Positions 6,404 through 13,701 of a stretch of DNA of 18,307 nucleotides are shown here, one piece after another (the stretch's first letter is position 1; each line of letters opens with the position of its first letter). Under the pieces are notes generated by a model. It was not told the DNA's origin, ran no database searches, and saw only the letters and a list, made by a program, of their open reading frames with translations. Position numbers and translations under genes: made by a program. Source of the stretch: Chloroflexota bacterium (GTDB lineage: Bacteria > Chloroflexota > Dehalococcoidia > SAR202 > UBA11138); assembly GCA_002710885.1 (NCBI GenBank), contig PAIW01000007.1:1-18307 (forward strand), written 5' to 3'.

Positions 6404-6511
6404 GATTGTATCCTGAACCGCAAATTGTGTGAGGCTGACAGCGGCCGCGCTGCCTGTGATAACCTTCCCCACTGAGAAGTGATTCAAATTCAACGATGTT
6501 CGGAGGCCAGA

Positions 6512-7261
6512 ATGGCTAGGTTTGACGATCAGGTCGCAATTGTAACAGGCAGCGCCACGGGAATCGGATATGGCATCGCTAAACGATTAGGGAGCGAAGG
6601 GGCAAAGGTCGTGATGGTGGACTTCGACAGCGAGTTAGGAGAGCAAGCGGCTAGCGAGCTAGCCGCTCGCGGGACGCCCACCGAACTGACCCTGGGCGAC
6701 GTATCAGAGCCAGACACCGCCGAACGCGCAGTCAAACAAGCGTTGGATATCTGGGGCCGGATAGATATCTTGGTTAACAATGCGGGTATCGGCGGCGTCA
6801 ATGGCAACATTTGGGAGCTTGAAGTCGAAGAGATGGATCGCGTCTATCGCACGAACCTCCGAGGGGTGTTCTCGTTCTCACACACTGTCATACCGCACAT
6901 GCTTGAACGCGATTACGGACGCATCGTCAACATAGCGTCAATTGCAGGCAAAGAAGGCAACCCGCGCATGGTTCCGTACTCAGCAACCAAAGCTGCGGTG
7001 ATCGGACTTACCAAGTCCGTGAGCAAAGAGCTTTCCGGCACAGGCGTTCGGGTCAACTGCGTCACTCCCGCCGTGGTCCAAACGCGTATACTGGACGAAT
7101 TCACGCCCGAACAAGTCGCGTATATGGTGGAACGCATCCCATTGGGACGCACAGGAGAGATAAGCGAGATCGCCGCATTAGTCGCATGGCTGGCCTCTGA
7201 AGAGTGCTCGTTCAGCACCGGAGCGGTGTTCGATATCTCAGGCGGGCGTGCAACTTACTAA
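6512..7261 (+). CDS. Short-chain dehydrogenase/reductase (SDR, classical, FabG-like)
   Basis: A 249-residue NAD(P)-dependent oxidoreductase interconverting an alcohol and a ketone in the cytoplasm. ATG 6512 follows GGAGG by about 6 bases; the open frame from 6479 is rejected. Classical SDR marks: cofactor loop TGSATGIG (12-19), Asp37 at the end of beta 2 ('VMVDFD', favouring NAD over NADP), 'NNAG' (89-92), and the catalytic tetrad Asn115, Ser143, Tyr156 and Lys160 in 'VPYSATK'. The C-terminus 'AFSxxxTGxxxDxxGG' pattern is present as 'CSFSTGAVFDISGG'. The substrate is unknown. The gene is followed 64 bases later by a zinc-type alcohol dehydrogenase with its own strong ribosome binding site, so the two probably form an operon oxidising successive hydroxyl groups (inference). 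Confidence 0.96.
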   Translation: MARFDDQVAIVTGSATGIGYGIAKRLGSEGAKVVMVDFDSELGEQAASELAARGTPTELTLGDVSEPDTAERAVKQALDIWGRIDILVNNAGIGGVNGNIWELEVEEMDRVYRTNLRGVFSFSHTVIPHMLERDYGRIVNIASIAGKEGNPRMVPYSATKAAVIGLTKSVSKELSGTGVRVNCVTPAVVQTRILDEFTPEQVAYMVERIPLGRTGEISEIAALVAWLASEECSFSTGAVFDISGGRATY

Positions 7262-7279
7262 TTCTTGATTTGACGCCGA

Positions 7280-7301
7280 TTTCTGGCGAAAATGCCAGAA
7301 A
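7280..7301 (+). other. Intercistronic hairpin between SDR and MDR genes
   Basis: TTTCTGGC/GCCAGAAA is a perfect 8-bp stem with a 6-base loop, ending 8 bases before the AGGAGG of the next gene. There is no U-tract, so it is not an obvious terminator. It may set the ratio of the two proteins by stabilising the upstream message or partly shielding the ribosome binding site. Confidence 0.5.
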
Positions 7302-7325
7302 CAAATGACAGGAGGAATCCGCAAT

Positions 7326-8303
7326 ATGCCCACGATGCTGGCTGCCCAAGCGACGACACTAGGAACTATCCGAGCAGACGAGATTCAAATTCCAGACCCA
7401 GAGCCGGGGAAAGTATTGGTCAAAACAGCGTTGGCGTCTATTTGCGGCAGCGATCTGCATATCGTCAACATGGGTTGGAACGCCTATGAGTTTCCTCTTC
7501 CTCACGGGTATCCAGGTCACGAGGGTGTTGGCGAGGTGCTCGACGGCGGTGGCACCGGTTTTGGGGCTGGAGACTTGGTGCTAACAGCACCGAACATCTG
7601 GGGTTCCAAGACCTTCGCAGGTTATCAGTTGATCGACCCGCAGTTCTTGCTCAAACTGCCCACGGACGTTCCCCAGGCCCATCTCCTAATGGCCCAGCAA
7701 TTGGGCACTGTCGTATTTGGAACGCGAAAACTCTCGTCTTTGGTGGGGCAGACGGTTGTGATAATGGGGCAGGGGTCTGTGGGTCTGTTTCACGACTTCA
7801 TGCTCCGACGCATCGGCGCTCACCGAATCATTGCGATTGAGCCAGTCAAAGAGCGTCTGGCCCACGGCGTTCGAATGGGGGTTGACGAGGCAGTCGACGT
7901 GACTGGCCAGGCGGCTACCGACGCAATCATGGACCTGACGAATGGCGAAGGGGCGGACCTGGTGGTCGAGGCAGTAGGCTCTACAGCGACATTCAACCAG
8001 TCGTTGCAGTTGGTGAGACCCCTTGGGAGGGTCGCGGTGTTCGGATTGCCAGACACAATGGAGCCAATTCCGTTCGACTGGGATACGTTCTTCCGCAAGA
8101 GGCTCGACCTGCATACGGTGTTCGGCGCTCAAGATGAACCTGGGCTTCCGGCGTTCCAGCTTGCCACCGACTTCATCAGGAGCGGCGAGATCGACATGGA
8201 GCCATTCGTGACGCACCAATATCCCATCGAGAGAGTGCAGGACGCGTTCAACCTGGCATCATCGCGCGAGGACGGGGCTCTCAAGGTGTCTCTGACGTTC
8301 TGA
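7326..8303 (+). CDS. Medium-chain (zinc-type) alcohol dehydrogenase-like protein
   Basis: A 325-residue MDR oxidoreductase. ATG 7326 has AGGAGGA about 9 bases upstream; an in-frame ATG at 7305 has none. The N-terminal GroES-like domain has 'SICGSDLH' (38-45, Cys40 as catalytic-zinc ligand and Asp43) and 'GHEGVGEV' (64-71, His65 and Glu66). The Rossmann domain has 'IMGQGSVG' (146-153) with Glu172 after beta 2, favouring NAD. The usual four-Cys structural-zinc lobe is absent: the stretch at 86-100 has no Cys. The position that normally supplies the third catalytic-zinc ligand is in 'MAQQLGTV', where Gln replaces the usual Glu, Asp or Cys. The protein is thus a short, lobe-less MDR of uncertain zinc content. 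Its stop is 6 bases from the convergent HAD gene. Confidence 0.93.
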   Translation: MPTMLAAQATTLGTIRADEIQIPDPEPGKVLVKTALASICGSDLHIVNMGWNAYEFPLPHGYPGHEGVGEVLDGGGTGFGAGDLVLTAPNIWGSKTFAGYQLIDPQFLLKLPTDVPQAHLLMAQQLGTVVFGTRKLSSLVGQTVVIMGQGSVGLFHDFMLRRIGAHRIIAIEPVKERLAHGVRMGVDEAVDVTGQAATDAIMDLTNGEGADLVVEAVGSTATFNQSLQLVRPLGRVAVFGLPDTMEPIPFDWDTFFRKRLDLHTVFGAQDEPGLPAFQLATDFIRSGEIDMEPFVTHQYPIERVQDAFNLASSREDGALKVSLTF

Positions 8304-8309
8304 GTACGA

Positions 8310-9035
8310 TCACTCCAAGGGCAGTTGAAGCAGGTCTTGTAATGACTTGATGATGCGATCGGGTTTGATCTTCGTGCCCTGCGGCAGGCCTCGGCCTTTC
8401 CAATCGTGCCAAACTCCGATGATGCCCATGCGTTGAGGGGCGGCGACTTCCCATTCGAGGTTGTCGCCGATCATCCAAGTGTTCGGAGGTTCGGAATCCA
8501 ACGTCGTCATCGCGTGCCGATAGACTTCAGGGTCGGGTTTGCCGGTTCCGAATTCGCCTTCGACCAGGATGTATTCGAAATACGGTTCTAGGTTCCACCG
8601 GCTGATTTTGGCCCGCTGGGTTTCTGAGCTGCCGTTGGTGACCATCGCCATGCGAATGCCCAGGTCTTTCAGCGCCACGAGTGCGTCTATCGCGCCGGGA
8701 AACGGGGTCACCGCCTGCTCGCGCTTCTCCGCGTACTCGTTTCCCATCTTCAACGCGAGTTCTGGCGCCGTGATTCCAAGACGTTCAAATCCGCCTTCAA
8801 CAACGTCACCCCGCACGTTGCTCAGGTTCAGCCTTGCGGTCCGGTGCCGTGTGGGGTCTGACCAGTACCACTTTCGGTACTCATCAATGGCCTCGACTGC
8901 CTCTTCTGGAGTGACTCCTGGAAGCGCTTCTGCGTGATTCTGGCACACGCTCAACCAGGTCGGACGCGCCAATTTGTCGTAGGCGAGGATGGTGTCGTCG
9001 AGGTCAATCAGCATGGCTTTCGGCAGATTATTCAT
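8310..9035 (-). CDS. HAD-superfamily hydrolase (phosphatase type)
   Basis: A 241-residue cytoplasmic phosphohydrolase. Motif I is 'DLDDT' (11-15, nucleophile Asp11, acid/base Asp13), motif II is 'VTNG' (132-135), motif III Lys166 lies in 'GKPDP', and motif IV is 'GDNLEWEV' (190-197), with Glu taking the second acidic place. The cap between residues 16 and about 110 is helical, as in C1-cap HADs acting on small phosphorylated metabolites. The start is ATG 9035, which overlaps the last 8 bases of the DUF971 gene (stop 9028), giving translational coupling; the longer frame to 9086 lies inside that gene and is rejected. The natural substrate cannot be read from the sequence. Confidence 0.94.
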   Translation of the reverse strand: MNNLPKAMLIDLDDTILAYDKLARPTWLSVCQNHAEALPGVTPEEAVEAIDEYRKWYWSDPTRHRTARLNLSNVRGDVVEGGFERLGITAPELALKMGNEYAEKREQAVTPFPGAIDALVALKDLGIRMAMVTNGSSETQRAKISRWNLEPYFEYILVEGEFGTGKPDPEVYRHAMTTLDSEPPNTWMIGDNLEWEVAAPQRMGIIGVWHDWKGRGLPQGTKIKPDRIIKSLQDLLQLPLE

Positions 9036-9360
9036 CTTTACGTTCAGCCTTGCACACGTCGCACTCGCACAGGTTGCGGAGCACATCGAAGGGGAATATG
9101 CCCGTGAAATGTCCGTCGCTCCATAAGAACTGCACGGCGTATCGGCCCACCATCAAGTAGTCCTCTGCTTTGAGGTCCAGAGGAACCGACGCCGGGTCCA
9201 GCAGTTGCCGCCTGCTCCACTCTTCGACGCATTGCGCGCATCCACAGCTAATCCGGAGCGACGTCGCTGTCCATTCGCTCTTGTGGCCGTCGTTCCATTC
9301 GATGTGGATGTTCTGACCGTCAATAGTTACGTTGTTGACTCCGATTCCCGTGGTCATCAT
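9028..9360 (-). CDS. DUF971 / gamma-butyrobetaine-hydroxylase-N-like protein
   Basis: A 110-residue protein with the DUF971 pattern: 'IEWNDGHKSEW' (20-30), 'LRISCGCAQC' (35-44) and 'YAVQFLWSDGHFTGIFPF' (74-91), then 'LRNLCECDVC' (94-103). The two Cys clusters (39, 41, 44 and 98, 100, 103) probably bind zinc or an Fe-S cluster. This fold is the N-terminal domain of gamma-butyrobetaine hydroxylase and also occurs alone in many bacteria, often near Fe-S assembly genes; its role is not settled. ATG 9360 and ATG 9357 are both possible: GGAG lies closer to the ideal spacing for the second. The gene overlaps the HAD gene by 8 bases. Confidence 0.93.
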   Translation of the reverse strand: MMTTGIGVNNVTIDGQNIHIEWNDGHKSEWTATSLRISCGCAQCVEEWSRRQLLDPASVPLDLKAEDYLMVGRYAVQFLWSDGHFTGIFPFDVLRNLCECDVCKAERKDE

Positions 9361-9443
9361 GACTCCATTATTCTGGGGATTGTTTGTTTCATTCTACGAC
9401 TTTTGTTCGTCTTGGGTTAGGGAATTTGATTGTTGCATGATCT

Positions 9444-9503
9444 CGCATTGGCGTCGTTCATCAGATTTAACCGCATGGACGTCCTCTGATCGTCGCCAAT
9501 GCG
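9444..9503. repeat. Long interrupted inverted repeat
   Basis: CGCATTGGCG (9444-9453) pairs perfectly with CGCCAATGCG (9494-9503), and inside it ATCAGA (9460-9465) pairs with TCTGAT (9485-9490) around a 19-base loop; short unequal bulges (6 and 3 bases) separate the two stems. It lies upstream of the DUF971-HAD pair and 57 bases before an IS3-family end. It has no U-tract. It could be an operator, a structured RNA or a small non-autonomous element. No coding gene overlaps it. Confidence 0.6.
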
Positions 9504-9559
9504 TCGCATCCCTGACGTTCAAGATTAGAAAATATGTGCTCAAATAGGTTTGCGACAAT

Positions 9560-9755
9560 TGTAAGGATTCAGCAACAATGAGGCGGAAGGTTAATGGAGA
9601 TTCGGCGGTGATTATGCGAACTCTCTGAGATGTTGATTGCACAGTCGTACGTGCTGAAAAGTCTGAGTCTGAACCTCCTTTCGCTTCTGCAGGATCTGTT
9701 CCCTGCAACCGTCCAATACGTCCGAAGGAGTCACGCTCCCCAGAGCCTTCTGTTT
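9560..9755 (-). mobile_element. IS3-family remnant, copy A (right end)
   Basis: The plus strand from TGTAAGGATTCAGC (9560) is about 80% like the stretch from 11965. Read on the minus strand it encodes the last part of an IS3-type OrfB transposase: 'KALGSVTPSDVLDG', then 'QILQKRKEVQTQTF', matching the family C-terminus Y-H-x-A-L-x-x-x-T-P-x-D-V. The frame stops at 9612. Homology ends abruptly near 9755, inside the transposase, so everything upstream of it, including the DDE catalytic core, is missing. TGTAAG...CAGC marks the terminal inverted repeat at the element's right end. It is non-functional. Confidence 0.75.
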
Positions 9756-9953
9756 AGTAACACAACAACGCTCCTGAACACCGTTTTACAGATTTACATA
9801 CGTTGAAATGCGGGTTAGCGAGATAGGCGATCTGAAATTTACATAGGCACTGGATGAAATGGAGACGTTGCCCATATCAACAGAAGATTCAAACCGGATG
9901 AATTGGACAGAATTTCGAATTTCGCCATGTATCTCGAACAGTGGCGCGGGAGG
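9756..9953. other. Spacer between IS remnant A and the GMC gene
   Basis: No gene or RNA is recognised. It directly follows the break in the IS3 remnant and precedes the GMC stop codon. No intrinsic terminator with a U-tract is seen for the GMC gene. Confidence 0.4.
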
Positions 9954-11528
9954 TTAACTCGCCGCAATCCAATCGACAACACGTTCGGCTATCATGACGA
10001 CCGTTGCATGGGTGCCACCTGATCTTGGAATCCGAGGCATCACTGATGCGTCAACGACCCACAACCCCCGTATTCCCTTGACTCTGCAGTATTGATCAAC
10101 TACCGCCAATGGATCTGAATCAGCTCCCATCTTACAGGTCCCCGATACATGCCGGGCTGTTCCCACGGTTTGGCGTATCCAAAGGTCTAAAGCATCATCG
10201 TCCGCCAGAATGTCATCCGTCGGTTGGATTCGATTATCGACCACACCTTTATACGCCGCTGATTCCAAAAGCTTAGCGGCAAATCGCAAACCTTCCCTCA
10301 CACGTCGAATATCATTAGGATGCTGCAGATAACAATAGTTAAAGGATGGCTGCATTTCAGGGTCTGCAGACGCTAACCTAACGTACCCAGGGCCATCTGG
10401 TAAGCCGAGAGTACACGATATTCTTGCCGCCTGTTCAGGGGCAACTTCATCGGTTAGGTACTTGGTCCGAACACCTGGCGCGCGCTCCTGCCGTTCTTCG
10501 ACGACAGGGCTGGTTCTAAGCAACATATCATTGACGATGCTGGACCCTTGGGAGGTGTAGTGTAAAATGAAGTGCGCCGCGTCACGGTCACCAGTTAGAC
10601 TAACGCCTTGCTTAACCTTGAAGGTAATTTGTGCACTGAGGTGGTTCCATAGGTTTTGGCCCACTCCAGGAAGATCATGAACCAAGGGTATGCCAAACTG
10701 CTGTAGCTGGTCCTGAACTCCGATTCCGGATAGCATGAGCAAGTGGGGTGATTTTATAGCCCCAGCGCTCAACACTACTCGGTTTGCTTCAATGTTGAAA
10801 ACTTCTCCACCGCTTTGGACTTCCACTCCAACTGCCTGAGAATCCTTTATCAAGACCTTCCTAGCGAAAACATTGCCTCTGATTGTAAGGTTAAGAAAGT
10901 GGCGCATCGGATCGAGGTGCGTTAAAGCGACGCTCATTCTAATACCGTCCAAGTTATTCGTGGGAGGTATACCAATGCCAGACGGGTCTGACCCGTTCGT
11001 GTCCTCCGTGGTGTTGAACCCTGACTGTAAACAGGCTTCGTGGAAGGCTTTTTGGATATCAGACCAGGGAGTTGACTTGCGACGCCTTATAGGCATCGGT
11101 CCTTCAGTTCCATGGAAGTCACCCTGTATATCGAGATCATGCTCCGATTTTATGAAATACGGCAATACTTTGTCATAAGACCATTCTTTGTTGCCGATAG
11201 AAGACCAGTGATCAAAATCGTCAGGGAATCCCCTTTGCATTGCCTGTCCATTGATGGCGCTCCCACCACCGACCACCTTGCCCTGCGCCACGTGTATCTC
11301 CCCTTGCTCTTCGGTGATCGTGCCCTTCAGTGCCCAGTTGTGTTCCGAATCGGGGGATTCTGCGAACCTCGTGTGGCCTAACTTTATTTCATCCGGGAGG
11401 TTGGCTCGATCAGGGTAATCCGGTCCGGCTTCCAGCAATAGAACGGATGTATCCGTGTTTTCAGTTAATCTGCTCGCCAACACCGTTCCGGCCGCTCCCG
11501 CACCGACGATAACAACATCATATTTCAT
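9954..11528 (-). CDS. GMC-family FAD-dependent alcohol/choline oxidoreductase
   Basis: A 524-residue flavoenzyme that oxidises a primary alcohol, passing electrons to oxygen or an acceptor. The ADP-binding loop is 'VIVGAGAAGTVLA' (6-18), followed by 'LLLEAGPD' (30-37) with the acidic ribose ligand. GMC signature 1 appears as 'GKVVGGGSAINGQAMQRG' (83-100), and signature 2 as 'GAIKSPHLLMLSGIG' around 255-270. The catalytic pair is His460 in 'HVSGTCKMG' and His507 in 'GGTHATVVMIAE', as in choline-dehydrogenase-like members. The length is normal. ATG 11528 has only a poor G-rich ribosome binding site. Flanking IS3 remnants in the same orientation lie on both sides, and the gene looks more AT-rich than the aminotransferase gene (by eye only), so transfer or rearrangement is possible. 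No signal peptide is present. Confidence 0.95.
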   Translation of the reverse strand: MKYDVVIVGAGAAGTVLASRLTENTDTSVLLLEAGPDYPDRANLPDEIKLGHTRFAESPDSEHNWALKGTITEEQGEIHVAQGKVVGGGSAINGQAMQRGFPDDFDHWSSIGNKEWSYDKVLPYFIKSEHDLDIQGDFHGTEGPMPIRRRKSTPWSDIQKAFHEACLQSGFNTTEDTNGSDPSGIGIPPTNNLDGIRMSVALTHLDPMRHFLNLTIRGNVFARKVLIKDSQAVGVEVQSGGEVFNIEANRVVLSAGAIKSPHLLMLSGIGVQDQLQQFGIPLVHDLPGVGQNLWNHLSAQITFKVKQGVSLTGDRDAAHFILHYTSQGSSIVNDMLLRTSPVVEERQERAPGVRTKYLTDEVAPEQAARISCTLGLPDGPGYVRLASADPEMQPSFNYCYLQHPNDIRRVREGLRFAAKLLESAAYKGVVDNRIQPTDDILADDDALDLWIRQTVGTARHVSGTCKMGADSDPLAVVDQYCRVKGIRGLWVVDASVMPRIPRSGGTHATVVMIAERVVDWIAAS

Positions 11529-11572
11529 ATAGGGCCCCCATTTTTAATGGTTCGTTAAACCAGTTTCTGTGG

Positions 11573-11764
11573 TTAATAAATGTGGATCGCAATGTTCTTA
11601 GCGATATGCACATGATACGTGGAGTTTGCGGTGTCTGCTTCAGGTGAGTATCTTGAGATCAGGCCGCATTCGGTAGTCGAGGTAAAGAACTCCAACTTGA
11701 TTCTTGTTCTCTCAATTCCCGTGGTATTGATAGTATGGCTTGTCCCTTCACAGCAGAGACAGCG
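11573..11764 (-). pseudogene. Possible cupin-like C-terminal fragment
   Basis: On the minus strand the codons read 'EGTSHTINTTGIERTRIKLE' and then 'FFTSTTECGLISRYSPE', ending at a TAA at 11573. The pattern G-T-x-H-x-x-x-N-x-G-x-E-x-x-R-x-x-x resembles the second cupin motif and following strand of small cupin-domain proteins. Upstream codons in the same frame are Cys-rich and do not look like cupin, and no start or first motif is found. It lies just upstream of the GMC gene on the same strand. The call is weak, since chance similarity over 25 residues cannot be excluded. Confidence 0.25.
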
Positions 11765-11964
11765 CATGCAGCACCATTGCGCAGGTCTCACCGTGGATCA
11801 TGCCGACGGCGCCTAGTCCACGAATCTGAATACTAGCTTTGTCGTGTAACACACAAGACGTCCACTACTTTACAAGCAACGGAAGGATAATGTTCCCGCA
11901 AAGTGGCGTCGGCGACCCGCTGTGGCGGTTGCGAAGTGTGTCACCGCTGTTCTTCGCTCAAGAG
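11765..11964. other. Spacer between the cupin-like fragment and IS remnant B
   Basis: Nothing recognisable is seen on either strand. It ends at the terminal repeat of IS3 copy B. With the fragment at 11573-11764 and the short gap after the GMC start, the gene-poor stretch is about 430 bases. Confidence 0.4.
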
Positions 11965-12305
11965 TGTAAGCATTCAGCGAAAATGGGACAAAAAGCTAAT
12001 GGAGATTCGGCGCTGATTGTGCGAGCTCTCTGAGATGTTGATTGCACAATCAGCACCGAAAAGTCTGAGTCTGAACCTCCTTTCGCTTCCGCAGTATATA
12101 TTCTCTGCGACCGTCTGAGACGTCCGAGGGAGTCACTCTCTGCAGAGCCTTGTGATAGCGCCGATTGATGTAGGGATTCACGAACTCCATGATCGCGATC
12201 TCCAAGTTCCCTGGAACATCGTAAGGGATCTGGCTGACGTTTAGTTTGATGGTTTGGTGACACCTGTCCAGTCTATTCGCCGTCGGATCAGGTGATGCTG
12301 GCCCT
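11965..12305 (-). mobile_element. IS3-family remnant, copy B, with transposase C-terminus
   Basis: The right terminal repeat TGTAAGCATTCAGC starts at 11965. The minus strand encodes a transposase tail ending at 12050: 'NRLDRCHQTIKLN', 'YDVPGNLEIAIMEFVNPY', 'RRYHKALQRVTPSDV' and 'GRREYILRKRKEVQTQTF'. This follows the IS3 OrfB/rve_3 C-terminal order (x-E-R-x-H-x-T-x-K ... P-G-x-L-E ... R-Y-H-x-A-L-x-x-x-T-P). 'LDRCHQT' stands where the third catalytic acid (normally Glu) lies, here Asp. Recognisable similarity fades near 12305, so most of the transposase and the left end are gone. It is a longer relative of copy A, in the same orientation. Confidence 0.82.
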
Positions 12306-12393
12306 AACGCTACCGGTCCGGATATGCGCCTTATCGCTACTTTATCCACAACAAAAGAGAACCAAATACCCGTTGCTTCTTCTTGTGACGTGC

Positions 12394-12422
12394 TTTACCG
12401 TCGCTGTATCGCAGGGTATACT
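12394..12422 (+). promoter_or_regulatory. Sigma-70-type promoter for the membrane protein gene
   Basis: TTTACC (12394-12399), 17 bases, then TATACT (12417-12422). Matches to consensus are 4/6 and 5/6. Transcription would start near 12429, leaving a leader of about 80 bases. Confidence 0.5.
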
Positions 12423-12507
12423 GCCGCCGCCCTCACCGACGAGTCACTGGGTTTACCGCGACTCAACAGGCGGGAGATACGGATTGGATAGTTAAGGAGT
12501 TCAGTTA

Positions 12508-13161
12508 ATGGGAACGATTTCTACGACGAAACTGGCGGGATTCTCCATCGCCTTGGGGCCAGTAATCGCGGTGATTTTCTACTTTCTTCAGCCCGGGATT
12601 GCGCTGATCGATCAAGCCGACCCGGCGGACGCCACGGCGGTGATCAACGCGCTCACCGCTAACTCTGGGCTGACTACCCTCACCGGAATACTCATATCCG
12701 TCGGGCTTGTCATCCTCGTCTACGGCATATTCTTTATCGCTGGGGAAATCCGTGGCAACGGGAACGGCGACGCCTTGGTGCGCTATGCAGTCCCGATGAT
12801 ATTGATCGGCCTCGTGGGGTTCATCTTCGGCAACGGGATCATCGTGAGCATCGGCAGTGACGTAGGAACCTCCGCGGCGCCCCTTTTTCACGTCGGGTCG
12901 GGCATCGCTGGAATCGCAGGGATCTTCTTCAGTCTCGGCTTCCTAGCGTTTTTCCTGGCACTGGCCTCCCGTGAGGAGTACAACAGCACGTTGGCCTACA
13001 TCGTGTCAGTCGTGTCCGTTATCACGGTTGTAGTCTCCATCATCGGTTTCTCCGATAACTCACAGCTGGAGTGGACCAGCGGCGTCAACGGCATCGGTTA
13101 CGTTATATTCACCATCTACTCGATCATCCTCGGCAAAGACCTGATCTCCAGAGAAGAGTAG
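12508..13161 (+). CDS. Small polytopic membrane protein, unrecognised family
   Basis: A 217-residue hydrophobic protein starting at ATG 12508, with AAGGAG about 9 bases upstream. Six likely helices by eye lie at about 10-30, 57-78, 91-113, 127-152, 161-181 and 191-209, with short polar loops and a charged C-terminal end (GKDLISREE) that should be cytoplasmic. The first loop, 31-56 ('IDQADPADATAVINALTANS'), and the small, Gly-rich helices resemble DUF4386-like integral membrane proteins, but no diagnostic residues allow a firm family. No enzymatic or transport motif is visible. It stands alone on its strand with its own promoter, and a hairpin-rich spacer follows. It is a real gene by frame length, ribosome binding site and composition; the function is unknown. 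Confidence 0.85.
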   Translation: MGTISTTKLAGFSIALGPVIAVIFYFLQPGIALIDQADPADATAVINALTANSGLTTLTGILISVGLVILVYGIFFIAGEIRGNGNGDALVRYAVPMILIGLVGFIFGNGIIVSIGSDVGTSAAPLFHVGSGIAGIAGIFFSLGFLAFFLALASREEYNSTLAYIVSVVSVITVVVSIIGFSDNSQLEWTSGVNGIGYVIFTIYSIILGKDLISREE

Positions 13162-13350
13162 AGGGCGGGCGCACAACCTACTCTCTGGAGTGGCTATGGT
13201 CGGGGTGATGACTCAGAGAGTGAGTCCCCGCTTCGGTTTCGATCGGGGCGGGGGCTATAGACTAACGCAAGCCGCCTGGAGGCAGGCTGCCTCCAAACAC
13301 CACAACCGACGGCGTCGCGGCGCGGCGATGCATGGCACTGGGTCTACACC
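13162..13350. other. Hairpin-rich spacer
   Basis: Several perfect inverted repeats lie together: ACTCTCTG (13180-13187) with CAGAGAGT (13214-13221), GACTCA-GAGAG-TGAGTC overlapping it, CCCCG (13226-13230) with CGGGG (13244-13248), and TGGAGGC/GCCTCCA (13277-13295). The first and second compete for the same bases. None has a U-tract. It lies between the stop of the membrane protein gene and the broken end of the dihydropyrimidinase stub, so it may end or process transcripts from both sides. Confidence 0.5.
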
Positions 13351-13536
13351 TTAGGATCTCCCGCCCGGCAGAATGTATCGTCCAGCAGCGTCAATTACAC
13401 GTCGAGCGTCGCGCCTTGAAAGATCGGAGCCGACCTCCCGCACTCCGCCGTCTAATATGAGCACGTCTGCGCGTGTTACATTGTCCCCCCAAACCAGAAC
13501 ACCCATTACAAGTACGTCTGCAATCTGTGCTGACAT
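13351..13536 (-). pseudogene. Dihydropyrimidinase/hydantoinase-like amidohydrolase, N-terminal stub
   Basis: From ATG 13536 (AGGTGG about 6 bases upstream) 61 residues are encoded. 'VTRADVLILDGGVREVGSDL' (20-39) followed by 'ARRVIDAAGRYILPGG' (44-59) is the N-terminal composite beta domain of cyclic amidohydrolases. In intact enzymes it runs on into G-x-x-D-x-H-T-H, the first metal-binding site. Here the reading stops at 'LPGGRS' and no further amidohydrolase sequence follows in any frame, so roughly 400 residues are missing. The promoter-like boxes and ribosome binding site are preserved, so a short peptide could still be made. The truncation point borders the hairpin-rich spacer. Confidence 0.8.
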
Positions 13537-13568
13537 GGTTCCACCTCATTATTGACATCGATATGATC

Positions 13569-13597
13569 TTTGTATCACCCATGGCATGATGTCTCAA
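13569..13597 (-). promoter_or_regulatory. Promoter for the amidohydrolase stub
   Basis: Minus strand TTGAGA (13597-13592), 17 bases, then TACAAA (13574-13569). It lies 33 bases before the start codon at 13536. Matches are 5/6 and 4/6. Confidence 0.4.
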
Positions 13598-13701
13598 AAG
13601 GGTCGCCAAATCAGTTTACCAATGACACCTGGATGGGAAGCGGTGGCAGCTTGGAGACCGTACTCGTGCCACATGCATTGAATTGATGGGAGAGGGAAAG
13701 G

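Noticed and set aside
6362..6493. Longer Rid protein start at 6493
   Set aside because: ATG 6361 has a good ribosome binding site and gives the normal family length. The extension covers the divergent promoter and palindrome.
9394..9708. 104-codon minus-strand frame as a gene
   Set aside because: It reads the IS3 remnant in a wrong frame. The transposase frame is a different one, shown by its match to copy B.
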